Below are positions 9,778-18,631 of a DNA stretch of 64,000 bases, one piece after another. Origin of the DNA: Candidatus Marimicrobium litorale. Its GTDB lineage: Bacteria; Pseudomonadota; Gammaproteobacteria; Pseudomonadales; Halieaceae. Numbering within the stretch: position 1 is the stretch's first letter; each line of letters opens with the position of its first letter. Location of the stretch: contig NZ_SHNO01000001.1 of assembly GCF_026262645.1 (NCBI RefSeq), positions 2,852,001 through 2,916,000 on the forward strand. Direction: 5' to 3'. The position numbers and the translations under genes are program-made. The notes under the pieces were generated by a model. That model did not search any database. It was not told where the DNA came from and saw only the letters and a list, made by a program, of their open reading frames with translations.

Positions 9778-10410
9778 TCAGGCAGACAGGCGCAGCCGGA
9801 TACTGTGCTTTGGCCCCATGATCTGCTCGGAGGAGATCAGGGCCGTATCGGGCCGGGAGGAGCCGGGGAGCGCGCGGATTTGGTCCCACACATACTCCTT
9901 ACCGAGCAGCTGCCCCGCCGCAAACTGCACCAATTGCTCCAGGCTGGTCGCAAAGGCGTCGCCGAGTAAATGGTGCACGATGATATTGGCCTCTGTCATG
10001 TCCAGCGGCACTAGTGGACGCTGTAGTTGGCGAATATGGTGATCATTGACCTCTTCCAGCAGCCTGTGGGCCAAAAACGCCTCATCGAGCAGCGCCTCCA
10101 GCCCCCCGTCCTGTGGCAGTGCGTTGGGAGGCTGCAGAAAATAGTCCTCAGCCATGTGCAGAAAGGGCGCGGCGTAGTCGTAAAAGCCAAATTCTTTGCT
10201 GAGTGCGGTTACCAGATGCAGGCACCCGGGCACGCTCTCCACGTAGTTCGTGACAAACTCCATCAGCGCAAGAACGGGCTCATTTTCAGGTAAAACGAGT
10301 TTGTCCCGCAGCAGCGGCACTTCCTGTGCGAGTTTTTGGCGTAGCTGCCCTGATTCCTCTTCCTGCAATAGCGCCACACGAATTGTTTCTTTTATGCCGA
10401 GGGTGACCAA
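9778..10410 (-). CDS. conserved helical protein of unknown function
   Basis: A 210-residue protein that I do not recognise. It lacks a signal peptide and membrane segments and appears almost wholly helical, with an aromatic-rich middle (FGFYDYAAPFLHMAEDYFL) and a basic, beta-like C-terminal tail. The start is unclear: no ATG occurs before about codon 50, and the best candidate is TTG at 10408-10410 with a weak AGGTAG upstream. Codon use is like its neighbours, and the frame is not explained by an overlapping gene on the other strand. It faces away from the cytochrome oxidase operon, so a link to it is only positional. Confidence 0.65.
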   Translation of the reverse strand: MVTLGIKETIRVALLQEEESGQLRQKLAQEVPLLRDKLVLPENEPVLALMEFVTNYVESVPGCLHLVTALSKEFGFYDYAAPFLHMAEDYFLQPPNALPQDGGLEALLDEAFLAHRLLEEVNDHHIRQLQRPLVPLDMTEANIIVHHLLGDAFATSLEQLVQFAAGQLLGKEYVWDQIRALPGSSRPDTALISSEQIMGPKHSIRLRLSA

Positions 10411-10767
10411 AACTCGCTACCTGTATCGAGGGGTAATGCTGTGAGACTCTTTTCAGGCTAGACCATTTCGGGCATTTTGCTAGCAGCCCGACCCACGAAG
10501 TACCAGTGCAAACGGGCTAAAACCTGAGCGAAATCAGGCGTGAATATTGAATATCCGACAAAGCCTTTAACTCTGTAGGATTCGCGCCAGAGTTCCGCTA
10601 TAATCCGCGCGGTTTTTGACGTCAGGCCGCATCTTGGAATGAGGCTCGTCCGCAGCAGGCCTGTTTATTCGCCCCGAGTGGCCTGCGCCCAATCGATTGC
10701 GAGAGCGCCATGGTGGAGGAAAGGGGTTTGTCTGGGAATACAGTTTTTCTGAATGGAGACACGGGAA
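10411..10767 (+). promoter_or_regulatory. 357-base upstream region of the cytochrome oxidase operon, with a TATAAT box
   Basis: No gene is visible here. A perfect TATAAT sits at 10599-10604, but no convincing -35 lies 16-18 bases before it. A short inverted repeat (CCTGA...TCAGG) lies near 10525-10545. I see no clear Anr/FNR site. If the TATAAT is used, coxB would have a 5' leader of about 155 bases. Confidence 0.35.
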
Positions 10768-11916
10768 ATGGGTTTTAAAGCGAAGCGGCTTTTACAGCTC
10801 GCGGTTGCGCCTATGCTGTTGCTGATGAGCGTCATCGCCTTTGCAGCCGACGGTGGGTTGAGCAGTATCAATATGTCACCCGGAGTTACCGAGGTCGGGC
10901 GGCAAATCTACGACCTGCACATGATTATTCTTGGAATTTGCGTCGTGATCGGCGTCCTGGTATTCGGTGTGATGTTTTATTCAATCATCTACCACCGAAA
11001 GTCCCGGGGCGTTACACCGGCAACTTTCCACGAGAGTACCAAAGTCGAGATAGCCTGGACTATCGTGCCCTTCATCATTTTGATCGCGATGGCGGTGCCT
11101 GCCACCACGACCTTGCTCGACATTTACGACAATGACGAAGCCCAGCTGAATGTCATCGTCAAGGGATATCAGTGGAAGTGGAAGTATGAGTACATCAACG
11201 AAGAAGGCGATAACGTGGCTTTCTTCAGTAATCTGCGCACTCCGCAGGCGGAAATTTACAACACCGAGGCGAAGGGTGAAAACTACCTCTTGGAGGTGGA
11301 TGAGCCGCTTGTTCTGCCTGCGAACACCAAGATTCGCTTCCTTGTAACGGCGAACGACGTCATTCACTCGTGGTGGGTGCCGCAGCTTGCGGTTAAAAGG
11401 GATGCTATTCCCGGCTTTATCAACGAAATATCAACCCGCACTGCGGACGAGGGAGTCTATCGTGGACAGTGCGCGGAGCTCTGCGGCAAGGACCATGGCT
11501 TCATGCCCATTGTGGTGAACGTGGTCAGCAAAGAGGAATACGCAGAGTGGTTTGCGAACAAGCAGGCGGAAGCAAGGGAGGTCAATGACCTAATGGCTCA
11601 AACTTTTGTCATGGATGACCTGATGACCCGCGGAAAGTCGGTGTATGAGCGCAATTGCCTTGCGTGCCACGGAGCCAATGGTGAGGGCGGTGTCGGCACG
11701 GCAATCGCAGGCAGCACTGTTGCTACAGGGGGTGTTAGTGGACACCTGGACATCGGTATCAATGGCGTTCCCGGTACCGCGATGCAGGCGTTCGGCGGTC
11801 AGCTAAATGATGTCGATATGGCGGCGGTGATCACTTATCAGCGCAACGCCTTTGGCAATAACATGGGCGATCTCATTCAGCCCATTGACGTATACAACCA
11901 CAAGAAAGGCCAATAG
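10768..11916 (+). CDS. coxB: cytochrome c oxidase subunit II with fused cytochrome c domain
   Basis: Subunit II carries the CuA centre that accepts electrons from cytochrome c. After a signal-like first segment (residues 8-27) come two transmembrane helices (about 51-75 and 93-116) and the periplasmic cupredoxin domain. The CuA ligands are all present: H200, C235, E237, C239, H243 and M246. A class I cytochrome c domain is fused at the C terminus, with CLACH at residues 297-301, giving a caa3-like subunit of 382 residues. I chose ATG at 10768, with GGAG eight bases upstream, over an ATG five codons earlier. It is the first gene of coxB-coxA-ctaG-coxC. Confidence 0.96.
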   Translation: MGFKAKRLLQLAVAPMLLLMSVIAFAADGGLSSINMSPGVTEVGRQIYDLHMIILGICVVIGVLVFGVMFYSIIYHRKSRGVTPATFHESTKVEIAWTIVPFIILIAMAVPATTTLLDIYDNDEAQLNVIVKGYQWKWKYEYINEEGDNVAFFSNLRTPQAEIYNTEAKGENYLLEVDEPLVLPANTKIRFLVTANDVIHSWWVPQLAVKRDAIPGFINEISTRTADEGVYRGQCAELCGKDHGFMPIVVNVVSKEEYAEWFANKQAEAREVNDLMAQTFVMDDLMTRGKSVYERNCLACHGANGEGGVGTAIAGSTVATGGVSGHLDIGINGVPGTAMQAFGGQLNDVDMAAVITYQRNAFGNNMGDLIQPIDVYNHKKGQ

Positions 11917-11928
11917 GAGGGTTTAACG

Positions 11929-13491
11929 ATGGGAGAACATCATCACGGTCCTGCCAAGGGCCTCGGAAGGTGGCTGTTTACCACCAATCATAAAGACATC
12001 GGAACCATGTATCTGTGGTTCTCGTTCGCGATGTTCATTCTGGGCGGCTTTTTCGCCATGGTTATCCGGGCAGAACTATTCCAGCCCGGGATGCAGTTGA
12101 TAGACCCCGCTTTTTTCAACCAGATGACGACGCTCCATGGGCTCATAATGGTGTTCGGTGCGATCATGCCCTCCTTCGTGGGCTTGGCTAACTGGCTGAT
12201 CCCAATGATGATCGGCGCACCGGATATGGCGTTGCCGCGGATGAACAACTGGAGCTTCTGGATTCTTCCTCCGACTTTCCTGTTGTTGGCGTCGACTCTC
12301 TTTATGGAAGGCGGTGCGCCGGCCTTTGGCTGGACTTTCTACGCGCCTCTTTCGACGACCTATGCGCCGCCGTCGGTTACCTTCTTCATCTTTTCTGTCC
12401 ACGTTTTGGGGCTGTCTTCCATCATGGGCTCGATCAATATCATTGCTACCGTGATGAACATGCGCGCGCCCGGCATGACGTACATGAAAATGCCGCTGTT
12501 TGTCTGGACCTGGCTGATCACTGCGTTTTTGCTGGTTGCTGTTATGCCGGTATTGGCCGGAGCCGTTACCATGATGCTCATGGATATTCACTTCGGCACC
12601 AGTTTCTTCTCGGCAGCCGGCGGCGGCGACCCCGTGCTGTTCCAGCACGTATTCTGGTTCTTTGGCCACCCCGAGGTCTATATCATTATCCTGCCGGCAT
12701 TCGGCGTGGTGTCCCAGATTATTCCTGCGTTTTCTCGCAAGCCGCTGTTTGGCTATGACTCGATGGTCTACGCTACGGCATCGATTGCTTTTCTATCCTT
12801 TATTGTATGGGCGCACCACATGTATACAGTCGGTATGCCCGTCGCGGGTGAGCTGTTCTTTATGTATGCCACCATGTTGATTGCGGTGCCCACCGGGGTG
12901 AAGGTGTTCAACTGGATTTCCACCATGTGGCGCGGCGCCATGACGTTTGAGACCCCGATGCTATTCAGTATTGGCTTCTTGGTGCTGTTTACGCTGGGCG
13001 GTTTTACCGGGTTGATGTTGTCTATCGCGCCGGCAGACTTTCAGTACCATGACTCCTATTTTGTTGTGGCTCATTTCCATTACGTGATGGTGGCAGGTGC
13101 GGTCTTCAGCATGACGGCGGCTATTTATTTCTGGCTGCCCAAGTGGTGTGGACGCATGTACAACGAGACGATGGGCAAGACCCATTTCTGGATCTCGTTT
13201 ATTGGATTTAACCTGACGTTTTTCCCACAACACTTCGTCGGGCTTGCGGGCATGCCCCGCCGAATCCCGGACTACGCATTGCAGTTTGCGGACTTCAACA
13301 TGATGTCCTCGATCGGTGCGTTTATCTACGGTGCATCGCAGATTTTGTTTTTGTACAACGTGATTGCGACAATTGTAGCGGGTGAGCCGACCTCGGAAGA
13401 GAAGGTCTGGGATGGGGCTGAGGGATTGGAATGGACGTTGCCGACACCGGCGCCCTACCACACCTTTGAAACGCCGCCTTCGGTGAAGTAA
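11929..13491 (+). CDS. coxA: cytochrome c oxidase subunit I
   Basis: Catalytic subunit of the aa3-type heme-copper oxidase, reducing oxygen and pumping protons across the inner membrane. The 520 residues form about 12 membrane helices. Ligands are in place: H70 for the low-spin heme, H247 with the cross-linked Y251 (FGHPEVY), H295 and H296 for CuB, and H381 and H383 (HFHYV) for the two hemes. The HPEVY helix with its tyrosine marks an A-type enzyme. It begins 12 bases after coxB. No heme A synthase gene accompanies it in this cluster. Confidence 0.98.
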   Translation: MGEHHHGPAKGLGRWLFTTNHKDIGTMYLWFSFAMFILGGFFAMVIRAELFQPGMQLIDPAFFNQMTTLHGLIMVFGAIMPSFVGLANWLIPMMIGAPDMALPRMNNWSFWILPPTFLLLASTLFMEGGAPAFGWTFYAPLSTTYAPPSVTFFIFSVHVLGLSSIMGSINIIATVMNMRAPGMTYMKMPLFVWTWLITAFLLVAVMPVLAGAVTMMLMDIHFGTSFFSAAGGGDPVLFQHVFWFFGHPEVYIIILPAFGVVSQIIPAFSRKPLFGYDSMVYATASIAFLSFIVWAHHMYTVGMPVAGELFFMYATMLIAVPTGVKVFNWISTMWRGAMTFETPMLFSIGFLVLFTLGGFTGLMLSIAPADFQYHDSYFVVAHFHYVMVAGAVFSMTAAIYFWLPKWCGRMYNETMGKTHFWISFIGFNLTFFPQHFVGLAGMPRRIPDYALQFADFNMMSSIGAFIYGASQILFLYNVIATIVAGEPTSEEKVWDGAEGLEWTLPTPAPYHTFETPPSVK

Positions 13492-13499
13492 GACGTACT

Positions 13500-14060
13500 A
13501 TGGTTAAACTGAGCGATAATCCAAGCATTGATACCGCGGCCAAGTTGGTGGGCCTGGCGGTTGTAATGTTCGCGTTTGTGTTTGTTGTAATGGTGCCTTT
13601 ATACGATGTGCTCTGCGATACCCTCGGCATCAACGGTAAGACAGGGACTGAAGCGTATACGTCAGTGCCCGCGGCAGTGGATGAAAGCAGAGTCGTGACG
13701 GTGCAGTTTATTGCCACCAACAACGAGGGTATGCCATGGGGGTTCTCGCCTTCGACGAGCATCATGAAGGTCAACCCTGGCGCCGTTAACGACACGGTAT
13801 TTCTCGCCAGGAATCCGCTGCCATTCGCGATGGTGGCGCAAGCAATCCCCAGCGTATCCCCAGCGCGGGCCGCGGCTTACTTTCACAAGACAGAGTGCTT
13901 CTGCTTTAACCGGCAGCCACTGGATGGGGGTGACTCTGCAGAGCTGCCTTTGCAATTTATTGTTGACCAGGACCTGCCGCGGGATATTGGAACAATCACC
14001 CTGTCCTATACGATTTTTGATGTGACAGAGAGGGCGGCTGGCGATCTGGCTAGTCGTTAA
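13500..14060 (+). CDS. ctaG: cytochrome c oxidase assembly protein CtaG (Cox11)
   Basis: Membrane-anchored copper chaperone that delivers copper to the CuB site of subunit I. A single N-terminal membrane helix (about residues 15-36) precedes a periplasmic immunoglobulin-like domain. The copper-binding CFCF motif is at residues 133-136 and is followed by the conserved FNRQPLDGG. Length 186 residues. The ATG at 13500 lies eight bases after coxA, so it is co-transcribed with its target subunit. Confidence 0.95.
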   Translation: MVKLSDNPSIDTAAKLVGLAVVMFAFVFVVMVPLYDVLCDTLGINGKTGTEAYTSVPAAVDESRVVTVQFIATNNEGMPWGFSPSTSIMKVNPGAVNDTVFLARNPLPFAMVAQAIPSVSPARAAAYFHKTECFCFNRQPLDGGDSAELPLQFIVDQDLPRDIGTITLSYTIFDVTERAAGDLASR

Positions 14061-14102
14061 CGCGCAGGGCCAGTCGCCCGCGTTCGAGAAACGGAGAAAA
14101 AA

Positions 14103-15077
14103 ATGACGAGTCAGGCTTCCACAGAGTACGAAAAGTATTACGTACCCGAGAAGAGCCGGTTGGCAATTTGTGCGACGGCCGGACTTATTCTGAGCATTTT
14201 TGGTGCCGCCAGTATCATGAATGATATGACATTTGGTGACCCTGAGGAGAGCACCTACTCCTGGTCTATCTTTCTGGTTGGACTATTCTTTTTTATGGCG
14301 ACGTTGTTTTCGTGGTTCAAGATAGCTATCGATGAAAACATCGCGGGCCTGAACAGCGCCCAACTGAAGAAATCCTACGTGCTTGGGATGTTCTGGTTTA
14401 TTTTTTCCGAGGTCATGTTCTTTTTCGTCTTTTTTGGCACGTTATATTATGTTCGCTCGCTTGTTGGCCCCTGGCTAGCGGGAGATGGTGAGGGTGGCAG
14501 GATGAACTACCTGCTGTGGGAGGGTTTTGAGTATGCCTGGCCCATGATGCAAACCCCTCAGGAGGCCGTAGGCGGCGCTGCGGTGCAACCCATCGCCAAT
14601 AATGGCGACTTTACCAGTGCGCATACCAGTATGGCGTTTGCCGATGCGCACGCCTGGTACGCGTGGCTGCCCATGTGGAACACGGCCGTGCTGCTGACGT
14701 CCAGCCTCACCTGCCACTTCGCTCATACAAATATCCTCAAAGGCGACAGGTCTAAATTTAATCGCTGGCTCGGCATCACCGTAGCATTGGGCATGTTCTT
14801 CCTTTACTTGCAGTTCATGGAATACTACGAAGCGTATGAACTCTTTGGCCTGACGCTTAACTCCGGCATTTATGGTTCGACATTTTTTATGTTGACCGGG
14901 TTCCATGGTTTCCATGTATTTATGGGGATGACAATGCTTCTGATACAGCTGCTGCGGTCGGTTATTGGAAAGCAATTCACTGCAGAGGACCATTTTGGCT
15001 TCGAGGCCTCCAGCTGGTATTGGCATTTTGTGGACGTGGTCTGGGTCTTTCTGTTCCTGTTCGTTTATATTCTATAA
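14103..15077 (+). CDS. coxC: cytochrome c oxidase subunit III
   Basis: Non-catalytic membrane subunit that stabilises subunit I. The 324 residues contain seven predicted membrane helices, with a long loop (about residues 120-185) between helices that is common in the gammaproteobacterial form. Family features include FFWFIFSEVMFF-like helix 3 (here MFWFIFSEVMFFFVFF) and the C-terminal FEASSWYWHFVDVVW with its conserved H and W residues. AGAAACGGAG lies before the ATG. It closes the coxBA-ctaG-coxC operon and is followed by a hairpin with a T run. Confidence 0.96.
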   Translation: MTSQASTEYEKYYVPEKSRLAICATAGLILSIFGAASIMNDMTFGDPEESTYSWSIFLVGLFFFMATLFSWFKIAIDENIAGLNSAQLKKSYVLGMFWFIFSEVMFFFVFFGTLYYVRSLVGPWLAGDGEGGRMNYLLWEGFEYAWPMMQTPQEAVGGAAVQPIANNGDFTSAHTSMAFADAHAWYAWLPMWNTAVLLTSSLTCHFAHTNILKGDRSKFNRWLGITVALGMFFLYLQFMEYYEAYELFGLTLNSGIYGSTFFMLTGFHGFHVFMGMTMLLIQLLRSVIGKQFTAEDHFGFEASSWYWHFVDVVWVFLFLFVYIL

Positions 15078-15113
15078 AGGCGCGCGTCGTAAGGCGTGAT
15101 GCCCCGCATAGAG

Positions 15114-15168
15114 CGGCGAGTCGACGTGTTTGTACTGCTTTGTACAGGCTACGTGATTCGCCGTTTTT
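15114..15168 (+). terminator. intrinsic terminator after coxC
   Basis: CGGCGA (15114-15119) pairs with TCGCCG (15158-15163), extended by a GU pair, two more pairs and CGT/ACG across a small bulge. An inner TGTAC/GTACA hairpin sits in the loop. TTTTT follows at 15164-15168. It is well placed to end the oxidase transcript 37 bases after the coxC stop. Confidence 0.65.
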
Positions 15169-15257
15169 GTCTCGGGAAATAAAGCCGGCCCCTGCGAATT
15201 ATGGCTCAGGGAAGAGGAAATGCGCTCCTCTTTGCTCCGCAGGAGCACAGGTTCGTA

Positions 15258-15512
15258 TCAGTCTTGTTCCAGCGACTCTTGACCCGCAGGTACAGGACCG
15301 CCATCCCAGGGGTTGCGGTGTCCGATTTGGCCGCTGGCGACACCGTAGATGATCAGGCCGAGCAGGCAGATAGCCAGAGAAATGCGTACGGCCAGCGAAT
15401 GGAAGGTACGACGCTTTGTTTTTTCGCCCTGATCGATCATCAGGTAGTAAAATCCACTACCGAGACTGGCAATCAGAGCTATCATGAATACAACTATCGC
15501 GAATTTAAGCAA
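15258..15512 (-). CDS. twin-transmembrane protein, DUF2909 family
   Basis: An 84-residue protein with two membrane helices (about residues 4-26 and 42-62) joined by a short basic loop (DQGEKTKRRTF) and a polar C-terminal tail. DUF2909 members of this size occur in cytochrome oxidase clusters of Pseudomonas and relatives; no role is known. It is on the opposite strand, between coxC and the SURF1 gene. Conserved position suggests a part in oxidase assembly or stability, but that is inference. Confidence 0.8.
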   Translation of the reverse strand: MLKFAIVVFMIALIASLGSGFYYLMIDQGEKTKRRTFHSLAVRISLAICLLGLIIYGVASGQIGHRNPWDGGPVPAGQESLEQD

Positions 15513-15591
15513 TGAACTTCTCCTGCAAAAGTAGCAGACAGTATAAACCAGTTGGGTCGGCCGGCACCTGCTCTGTGGTGAGGAGTGCCCT

Positions 15592-16344
15592 ATGAGTATT
15601 GGCTTCCGGTTTGAACCGGAGTGGCGTCTTACGCTGTTTGCTCTGGTGATGGTTCCCCTGCTGGCGGGGTTGGGCTTTTGGCAGTTGTCGCGCGCTGATG
15701 AAAAAGCAGGTTTGCGCGATGCCTTTGACGCACAGCAGGCGCTGGCGCCAGCACGCCTGGCGGATCTGGCGAATGCACCGAGAGAAGATCTGGCCTATCT
15801 GCCCGTGCGGCTCACGGGCCACTTCCGAGGGAAAGAGTACTTCCTTCTCGATAATAAAATGCAGCACGGTCGCTACGGCAACGAGGTTGTAGGGGTGTTT
15901 GAGCTGGAAGACGGCATGTTGGCCCTGGTAAACCGTGGCTGGATCGCGGCAGATCCAGCGCGCCGCAGTTTGCCCGACGTTCCAGACGTCTCTGGTCAAG
16001 TGACGATTCGCGGCCTGGTCTACCTCGCCCCGGGTAAACCTTATCTGTTAGCCGAACAAAAATTTTCCCAGGGTTGGCCGCGACGAGTACAGGCATTAGA
16101 GATGGATAAATTATCCCTGTTGCTTGCAGATGGACAGGCAAGCATGCTTTTCCCCTATCCGGTGCGTATCGATGCGGGCCAGCCAGGTGCTCTGTCGGTG
16201 GAGTGGAAGATTGTGAACGCCGGCCCTGCAAAACATGTCGGATACGCTGTGCAGTGGTTTGCGATGTCGTTTGTACTTGCACTGTTGTACTTTCTTCGTA
16301 GCAGCAACCTGCGGCAGTGGTGGAGTCAGAGAGGGGGTGCATAA
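15592..16344 (+). CDS. SURF1 family cytochrome oxidase assembly protein
   Basis: Membrane protein assisting heme A insertion into oxidase subunit I. The 250-residue protein has the SURF1 layout: an N-terminal helix (about residues 13-30) ending in the GFWQLSRADEK signature, a periplasmic domain with VNRGWI, and a C-terminal helix (about 216-238) preceded by HVGYAVQWFA. It overlaps the next gene by eight bases. Presence of SURF1 implies that heme A is used, which makes the missing ctaA notable. Confidence 0.93.
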   Translation: MSIGFRFEPEWRLTLFALVMVPLLAGLGFWQLSRADEKAGLRDAFDAQQALAPARLADLANAPREDLAYLPVRLTGHFRGKEYFLLDNKMQHGRYGNEVVGVFELEDGMLALVNRGWIAADPARRSLPDVPDVSGQVTIRGLVYLAPGKPYLLAEQKFSQGWPRRVQALEMDKLSLLLADGQASMLFPYPVRIDAGQPGALSVEWKIVNAGPAKHVGYAVQWFAMSFVLALLYFLRSSNLRQWWSQRGGA

Positions 16345-16999
16345 GCCGGTGGAACAGACCAATCAGGGACGCATGATTCTGCTGTTGATAGCGGGTATTC
16401 CCTTGACGATGATACTCGCCGCGACCTGGCTGTGGTTTTTCGTCGCCCGGGGCGAGCTCGATATTGTCGGCGCGCTGGGCACGGCCAATCGTGGAGAGCT
16501 CATACAACCGCCGCGTCAGCTGCAGGATGCTCGTATTCGTGAGCTGTCCGGCCAGAAATTTGCCTTTTCAGATCTCGAGCCGCGCTGGTCTATGGTGGTT
16601 CCGGGAACAGACGGGCGATGCGATTCAGACTGTGAAAAAAGCCTGTACGAAACGCGACAGATACGCGTCGCGATAGGGAGAAATGTGAATCGTCTGCGCA
16701 GGATTTATATCAGTGACACCGATAGCGAAAATACGCAGTTCGCTGTAACGGCCCTGAGCGATGGACGCGCTGCGCCGAACAGTTTCACTGACTACCTGAA
16801 GATTGAGCACGATAGCCTTAAAGTGCTTTTGCTGTCCAAAGAAGAGCAGCGTGTGTTGTTTCCGGAACAGCAGGGAGACCCGACTACCTGGTACCTTGTC
16901 GACCCGGCGGGTTGGGTTATGATGGCGTACGACAACCAGGTGCCCTATAAAGACGTTATTGCGGACCTAAAATTTCTGCTCAAGAACTCCGGTGGTTAA
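16337..16999 (+). CDS. membrane-anchored protein with CxxxC motif, oxidase cluster
   Basis: A 220-residue protein conserved in gammaproteobacterial oxidase clusters between SURF1 and the heme genes; no function is established that I know of. It has one N-terminal membrane helix (about residues 13-37) and a periplasmic domain. C95 and C99 (CDSDC) are spaced like the copper-binding CxxxC of SCO proteins, and the C-terminal pattern (DPAGWVMMAY) also recalls the thioredoxin/SCO fold, but the SCO histidine is not evident. The start is most likely GTG at 16337, overlapping the SURF1 stop; a GTG four codons on is an alternative. Likely an oxidase assembly or redox helper, by inference. Confidence 0.75.
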   Translation: MHKPVEQTNQGRMILLLIAGIPLTMILAATWLWFFVARGELDIVGALGTANRGELIQPPRQLQDARIRELSGQKFAFSDLEPRWSMVVPGTDGRCDSDCEKSLYETRQIRVAIGRNVNRLRRIYISDTDSENTQFAVTALSDGRAAPNSFTDYLKIEHDSLKVLLLSKEEQRVLFPEQQGDPTTWYLVDPAGWVMMAYDNQVPYKDVIADLKFLLKNSGG

Positions 17000-17005
17000 G
17001 GGAGC

Positions 17006-17905
17006 ATGACGGAGCTACAACACACAGAAACAGCTGGTTGGCGGGACTATAAGGAGCTGACGAAGCCCAATGTCGTTCTGCTGATGATCCTTACCTCTGC
17101 GATCGGTATGTTCATGGCGGTACCCGGTATGGTGCCGGTGCACGTGCTGATACTGGGAAATCTCGGTATTGCTCTATGTGCGGGCGCGGCGGCAGCGGTC
17201 AATCATCTCATTGACCAGCGTGTCGACCAGAAAATGGCCCGCACCCATAATCGTCCAATGGCTCGCGGCCGTGTCAGCAATCTGCAGGCGTCCCTGTTTG
17301 CTCTCGTACTGGGTACGCTGGGAATGACGATCCTCATTCTCTGGATCAACCCACTAACCGCCTGGCTTACTCTGGCATCGTTGGTGGGTTATGCCTTCGT
17401 TTATACATTATTCCTCAAGCGGGCAACGCCCCAGAACATTGTAATTGGCGGCCTTGCTGGAGCGGCTCCACCCCTTTTGGGGTGGACAGCAGTAACTGAC
17501 GATATTCACGGACATGCGCTATTGCTGGTGCTGATTATTTTCGCGTGGACGCCACCACATTTCTGGGCGCTGGCTATTCACCGCAGGGAAGAGTATGCGG
17601 CGGTTGAGATACCAATGTTGCCGGTGACCCACGGTGTGGCGTTCACCAAGCTACATATTCTTCTGTATACGATCCTTATGTTCCTGATTACATTGTTGCC
17701 CTACGCGACGCGCATGAGCGGCCCGCTATACTTACTGGGCGCGGTGGTGCTGGGGCTTGGGTTTCTTTACTGGGCGATAGCGCTGATGCGCGGCAAGAAC
17801 CCTAACGCACCGATGCAGACATTCAAGTACTCCATTATCTATTTGATGGCTCTATTTGTGATCATGCTGATTGATCACTACTTGTTTCCGGTGGCGACAT
17901 TATGA
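17006..17905 (+). CDS. cyoE: protoheme IX farnesyltransferase (heme O synthase)
   Basis: Converts heme B and farnesyl diphosphate to heme O in the inner membrane. The 299-residue UbiA-family protein has about nine helices. The prenyl-diphosphate Asp motif is at [15 protein letters not shown], and the segment [17 protein letters not shown] is the second conserved loop. It lies six bases after the previous gene and overlaps SCO by four bases. Heme A synthase (ctaA), which normally sits just upstream in this cluster, is absent. Confidence 0.96.
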   Translation: MTELQHTETAGWRDYKELTKPNVVLLMILTSAIGMFMAVPGMVPVHVLILGNLGIALCAGAAAAVNHLIDQRVDQKMARTHNRPMARGRVSNLQASLFALVLGTLGMTILILWINPLTAWLTLASLVGYAFVYTLFLKRATPQNIVIGGLAGAAPPLLGWTAVTDDIHGHALLLVLIIFAWTPPHFWALAIHRREEYAAVEIPMLPVTHGVAFTKLHILLYTILMFLITLLPYATRMSGPLYLLGAVVLGLGFLYWAIALMRGKNPNAPMQTFKYSIIYLMALFVIMLIDHYLFPVATL

Positions 17906-18546
17906 GCCAGCGCAGCAATATACGACGGACGGTTCTTGTCCTGCTCGGCGTGATGGTGTTGTTCGTTGGTGGTTTTGTTTTGCGCGTTACACTGCCTCAG
18001 GAAATGTCTACTACTGAGCTGAAAGCGAACGGGCTTTATCTGCATGAGAAGCCGAGAAGCCTCGGACAGTTTCAGCTGGTGAATCAGAAGGGCGAGGCAT
18101 TCGTCCCAGGCAGCTTGCAAGGGCGTTGGAGCCTGCTGTTTTTCGGCTTCACCTATTGTCCGGATGTCTGCCCTACTACGATGGCTTTTCTCGACAACTT
18201 TGTTGCGGGTCTCGACGAGGGCGAGCGGCTGGATACGCAGGTTGTGATGGTGTCAGTAGATCCCGCGCGGGACACAGTGGAGCAGCTGGCGCAATACGTG
18301 CCTTTCTTCAATCCAACATTTATAGGGGTGACGGGTGAATTTCTCGATATTCACCGCTTTGCGACAGCGTTGAATACGCCATTCAGGAAGGTGGCAGGGA
18401 GCGGAGATGATTACCAGGTCGATCATAGCGCCAACGTTGTGCTGATAAACCCCAGGGGGGATTACCACGGCTTTTTCAAGGCACCCCTGGACCGTGAAAA
18501 AATGATGAAGACCTATCGTGCCGCGAGGGATGGCTGGAAGCACTAG
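17902..18546 (+). CDS. SCO1/SenC copper chaperone
   Basis: Membrane-anchored thioredoxin-fold protein that inserts copper into the CuA site of oxidase subunit II. An N-terminal helix spans about residues 9-28. The copper ligands are C86 and C90 in YCPDVCP and a histidine in the later [12 protein letters not shown] segment. The 214-residue length is typical. The ATG overlaps the cyoE stop codon by four bases. It is the last gene of the oxidase cluster before polA. Confidence 0.94.
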   Translation: MSQRSNIRRTVLVLLGVMVLFVGGFVLRVTLPQEMSTTELKANGLYLHEKPRSLGQFQLVNQKGEAFVPGSLQGRWSLLFFGFTYCPDVCPTTMAFLDNFVAGLDEGERLDTQVVMVSVDPARDTVEQLAQYVPFFNPTFIGVTGEFLDIHRFATALNTPFRKVAGSGDDYQVDHSANVVLINPRGDYHGFFKAPLDREKMMKTYRAARDGWKH

Positions 18547-18631
18547 CCCTTGTGTACTATGCAGGGCCACTAACGCCTGCTTGCTAAGACGGCCTCATGC
18601 CATCAGGCCCCGAATAAAGGTAAGTTGCACT

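Noticed and set aside
12076-12669. Open frame antisense to coxA
   Set aside because: Very rich in His, Arg, Gln and Glu, the usual mirror of a hydrophobic membrane protein gene.
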